From Bradyrhizobium mercantei (lineage in GTDB: Bacteria; Pseudomonadota; Alphaproteobacteria; Rhizobiales; Xanthobacteraceae): a DNA stretch of 64,000 bases. The stretch is taken from contig NZ_MKFI01000006.1 of the NCBI RefSeq assembly GCF_001982635.1, forward strand, positions 459,689 through 523,688, given 5' to 3'. The notes beneath the pieces are model-generated. The model ran no database searches. It worked only from the letters and a program-made list of their open reading frames with translations, and had not been told where the DNA came from. This document shows, one piece after another, positions 62,068 to 64,000 of this stretch. Made by a program: the position numbers and the translations under genes. The number at the start of each line of letters is the position of its first letter. The stretch's first letter is position 1.

Positions 62068-62171
62068 GGTCAGGCCCCGGCGTCCGCCTTTGGTATCGGC
62101 CTTTGTTATCGGTCCTCGGCGTCAGGTCTTGCCGTCAGGTCTTGTCGTCAGGCCTTGGCGTCAGGCTCTGG
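62068..62171. repeat. 13-bp tandem repeat array at the 3' end of the PilZ gene
   Basis: Eight head-to-tail 13-base units, all ending in a G- or T-rich CTTGG-like pattern, with a consensus near CGTCAGGCCTTGG. The four rightmost units (62120-62171) are the most alike. The last unit overlaps the PilZ stop codon (62161-62163). The rest of the 224-base gap holds nothing else recognisable. Confidence 0.8.
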
Positions 62172-62478
62172 CCCGCTCTTCGTCGGCGCCCGAGCGCCGC
62201 TTGCTCGGCTTGCCCTTGAGGAAGCTGATGTCCATGTCGGTGCCGTTGACGCGGACCAGCTCGCAGCGGCGATAGGCGAGCCCGGTTGAGGACAGCAGGA
62301 GAAAAAACTCCTTCAGGTTGAGGCCCTGGATGGAACCCTCGACGGTCAGCGACGCGTCATTGTCGGAGATGGCGTTGAGCTGGCAGTCGCGCCGCCAGGT
62401 ACCGTCGATGGCCATGATGCAGACATCGACGCCCCGGCTGAAGGTGACCCGCTCAACGGATTTGGCCTCTTCGGTCAT
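62161..62478 (-). CDS. PilZ-domain protein
   Basis: A 105-residue single-domain protein. The fold shows RVTFSRGVDVCIMAIDGTWR and CQLNAISDNDASLTVEGSIQGL, then FFLLLSSTGLAYRRCELVRVNGTDMDISF (in parts). The c-di-GMP-binding RxxxR is weak (KSVERVTFSRG could supply Arg at 10 and 15) and the (D/N)xSxxG motif reads DNDASLTVEG, so nucleotide binding is uncertain. It lies 3 bases behind cheR, in a chemotaxis operon. The C-terminus and stop fall in a 13-bp repeat. Confidence 0.85.
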   Translation of the reverse strand: MTEEAKSVERVTFSRGVDVCIMAIDGTWRRDCQLNAISDNDASLTVEGSIQGLNLKEFFLLLSSTGLAYRRCELVRVNGTDMDISFLKGKPSKRRSGADEERARA

Positions 62479-62481
62479 CGC

Positions 62482-63339
62482 TCAATATCCGACCGCCATG
62501 GCGGGCTTCGGCATCGCGAGGGCGGCCCGCACGCCGCTCGGCCGGTACAGGCCGCGCCGCTCGGGAATCGGCTTGAACGTGTCGGTCAGGCCGACCACCG
62601 TTTCGGCGGCGCCCAGCACCAGGAAGCCGTCGCCCTCCATCAACCGGGCGAGGCGGTTGAAGATGTTGATCTTGGTGTCCTGATCGAAATAGATCAGCAC
62701 GTTGCGGCAGAAGATCACATCGAACGTGCCGAGCTGGGAAAAATCGTGCAGCAGATTGAGCTGGCGATGCTGCACCATCGCGCGCAACTCGGGATTGATC
62801 TGCCAGAGCTCGCCCGACTGCTTGAAATACTTGACCAGCATCTGGATCGGCAATCCGCGCTGCACCTCGAACTGGCTGTAAATGCCGGCCTTCGACTTCT
62901 CCAGCACCTCCTGCGACAGGTCGGTCGCGATGATCTCGACCCGCCAGCCCGCAAGCGTGGCGCCCATTTCCTTCAGGCACATCGCCAGCGAATAAGGCTC
63001 CTGGCCGGTCGAGCCGGCGGCGCACCAGATCCGGACGCTGCGGCGCGCCGCACGCGCCTTCAGCACCTCGGGCATGATGGTGTCGCGGAAATGATCGAAC
63101 GGCACCTTGTCGCGGAAGAAGAACGTCTCGTTGGTGGTCATGGCTTCGACCACCTGGACGGTGTGCGTGGTCGAGCCGGCCCTGATCTTGGCGACCAGGT
63201 CGGGGATGCCGGACAGGCCGCTCTTGCGCGCCAGCGGCAGCAGGCGGCTTTCGATCAGGTACTGCTTGTCCGCAGACAGATCGAGACCGGAATGGTCCTT
63301 CAGGAGCTTTCGCAGATACTCGTAGTCGGGGGGCGTCAC
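62482..63339 (-). CDS. cheR: Chemotaxis protein-glutamate methyltransferase CheR
   Basis: A 285-residue SAM-dependent methyltransferase that methylates receptors. The N-terminal helical domain (about 1-75) precedes the Rossmann-like domain with RIWCAAGSTGQEPYSLAM, IIATDLSQEVLEKSKAGIY and FDVIFCRNVLIYFD. Length and motifs are those of CheR. It is followed by a PilZ gene and preceded by cheY, all in one direction. Confidence 0.95.
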   Translation of the reverse strand: MTPPDYEYLRKLLKDHSGLDLSADKQYLIESRLLPLARKSGLSGIPDLVAKIRAGSTTHTVQVVEAMTTNETFFFRDKVPFDHFRDTIMPEVLKARAARRSVRIWCAAGSTGQEPYSLAMCLKEMGATLAGWRVEIIATDLSQEVLEKSKAGIYSQFEVQRGLPIQMLVKYFKQSGELWQINPELRAMVQHRQLNLLHDFSQLGTFDVIFCRNVLIYFDQDTKINIFNRLARLMEGDGFLVLGAAETVVGLTDTFKPIPERRGLYRPSGVRAALAMPKPAMAVGY

Positions 63340-63375
63340 GGGAGCCTCACAAGGACTAAAGGGTGAAACTGGGTG

Positions 63376-63765
<390 letters not shown>

Positions 63766-63808
63766 GTGTTGGCCTCCTTGTAGAATCCGCCGTCTCCGCG
63801 ACGGAAGG

Positions 63809-64000
63809 TTACGCTGCAGCTGCTGTCTTTGGCACCAGTTCGAGCACGCGATCGACATCGAGGACGACCATGAGCTGGCCGTCGAGGCGGTGGACGCCGC
63901 CGGCGAGCTTGGCCATGCGGGGATCGAGGTTGACCGGATTGTCCTCGCGGCCGTCGTCGGGCAGCCGCAGCACTTCGCCGATCTGGTCGATCAGAAGACC
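63809..64000 (-). CDS. cheW: CheW-like coupling protein (5' end beyond the window)
   Basis: The last 64 codons of a minus-strand gene that enters from the window edge. The text LLIDQIGEVLRLPDDGRED, RMAKLAGGVHRLDGQLMVVL and DVDRVLELV fits the end of CheW, which links receptors to CheA. The stop is TAA at 63809-63811, and cheY follows 43 bases later. The N-terminal half is not visible. Confidence 0.88.
   Translation of the reverse strand, partial: GLLIDQIGEVLRLPDDGREDNPVNLDPRMAKLAGGVHRLDGQLMVVLDVDRVLELVPKTAAAA

Overview
The window is a high-GC chromosomal segment from an alphaproteobacterium, most likely Bradyrhizobium or a close relative. That call rests on gene content (XoxF/PedH-type PQQ dehydrogenase, form II CO-dehydrogenase-like coxSLM genes, FixJ- and NarL-type regulators, caspase-like secreted proteins) and on many dispersed fold-back intergenic repeats of the 'gtcattgcgag', 'gtcctggcgaaagccaggac' and 'gtcatcctgaggtgcgagc' kinds. 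No tRNA, rRNA, transposase, prophage or CRISPR array was seen.

Layout. 1-6.4 kb: the end of a FIST sensor gene, a hybrid histidine kinase and two NarL/LuxR response regulators, next to a PQQ alcohol dehydrogenase with the lanthanide-type Asp-Tyr-Asp signature and a XoxJ/MoxJ-like binding protein fused to cytochrome c. 6.8-10.5 kb: coxS-coxL-coxM. 10.7-11.9 kb: a CaiB-type CoA-transferase preceded by a 24-residue leader ORF. 12-20.8 kb: tyrosine/homogentisate catabolism, with hpd and a divergent Lrp regulator around a perfect 21-bp palindrome, then (minus strand) a flavin monooxygenase, DUF2783 protein, degenerate MBL protein, hmgA and fahA, with a divergent MarR regulator. 21-23 kb: a beta-hydroxyacid dehydrogenase and an AHL-lactonase-like MBL enzyme. 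23-30 kb: a caspase-fold/TPR protein lacking both catalytic residues, an OmpA-like protein and an RND efflux pair. 30-38 kb: an NTF2-like protein, a PPOX-class flavoprotein, a Crp/Fnr regulator, AsmA, a Cache/HAMP/GAF/adenylate cyclase and cspA. 38-47 kb: a hydrolase, an orphan RND adaptor, a 1189-residue PKD-repeat autotransporter, a second Tyr/Ser caspase-like protein and an unrecognised 575-residue protein with a DCDTTA motif. 47-51 kb: an SNase-like protein, an LssY-C protein, a class V aminotransferase and a GIY-YIG protein. 51.5-55.5 kb: an Fe3+-type ABC transporter. 55.7-60.6 kb: oligopeptidase B, an RraA-family protein and an IlvD/Edd dehydratase. 60.8-64 kb: a FixJ-type regulator and a chemotaxis block (PilZ, CheR, CheY, CheW end).

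How the genes work together. The first 6 kb look like a sensory unit plus the periplasmic alcohol oxidation system it may control. The 12-20 kb block converts 4-hydroxyphenylpyruvate through homogentisate to fumarate and acetoacetate, under at least two local regulators. Several loci carry fossils of duplication: the 3' tail of the adenylate cyclase lies inverted upstream of it, and the tail of the RND adaptor gene recurs just after the autotransporter. Starts were placed by Shine-Dalgarno spacing and family length where the longest frame was implausible. Functions are read from motifs alone; no searches were run.
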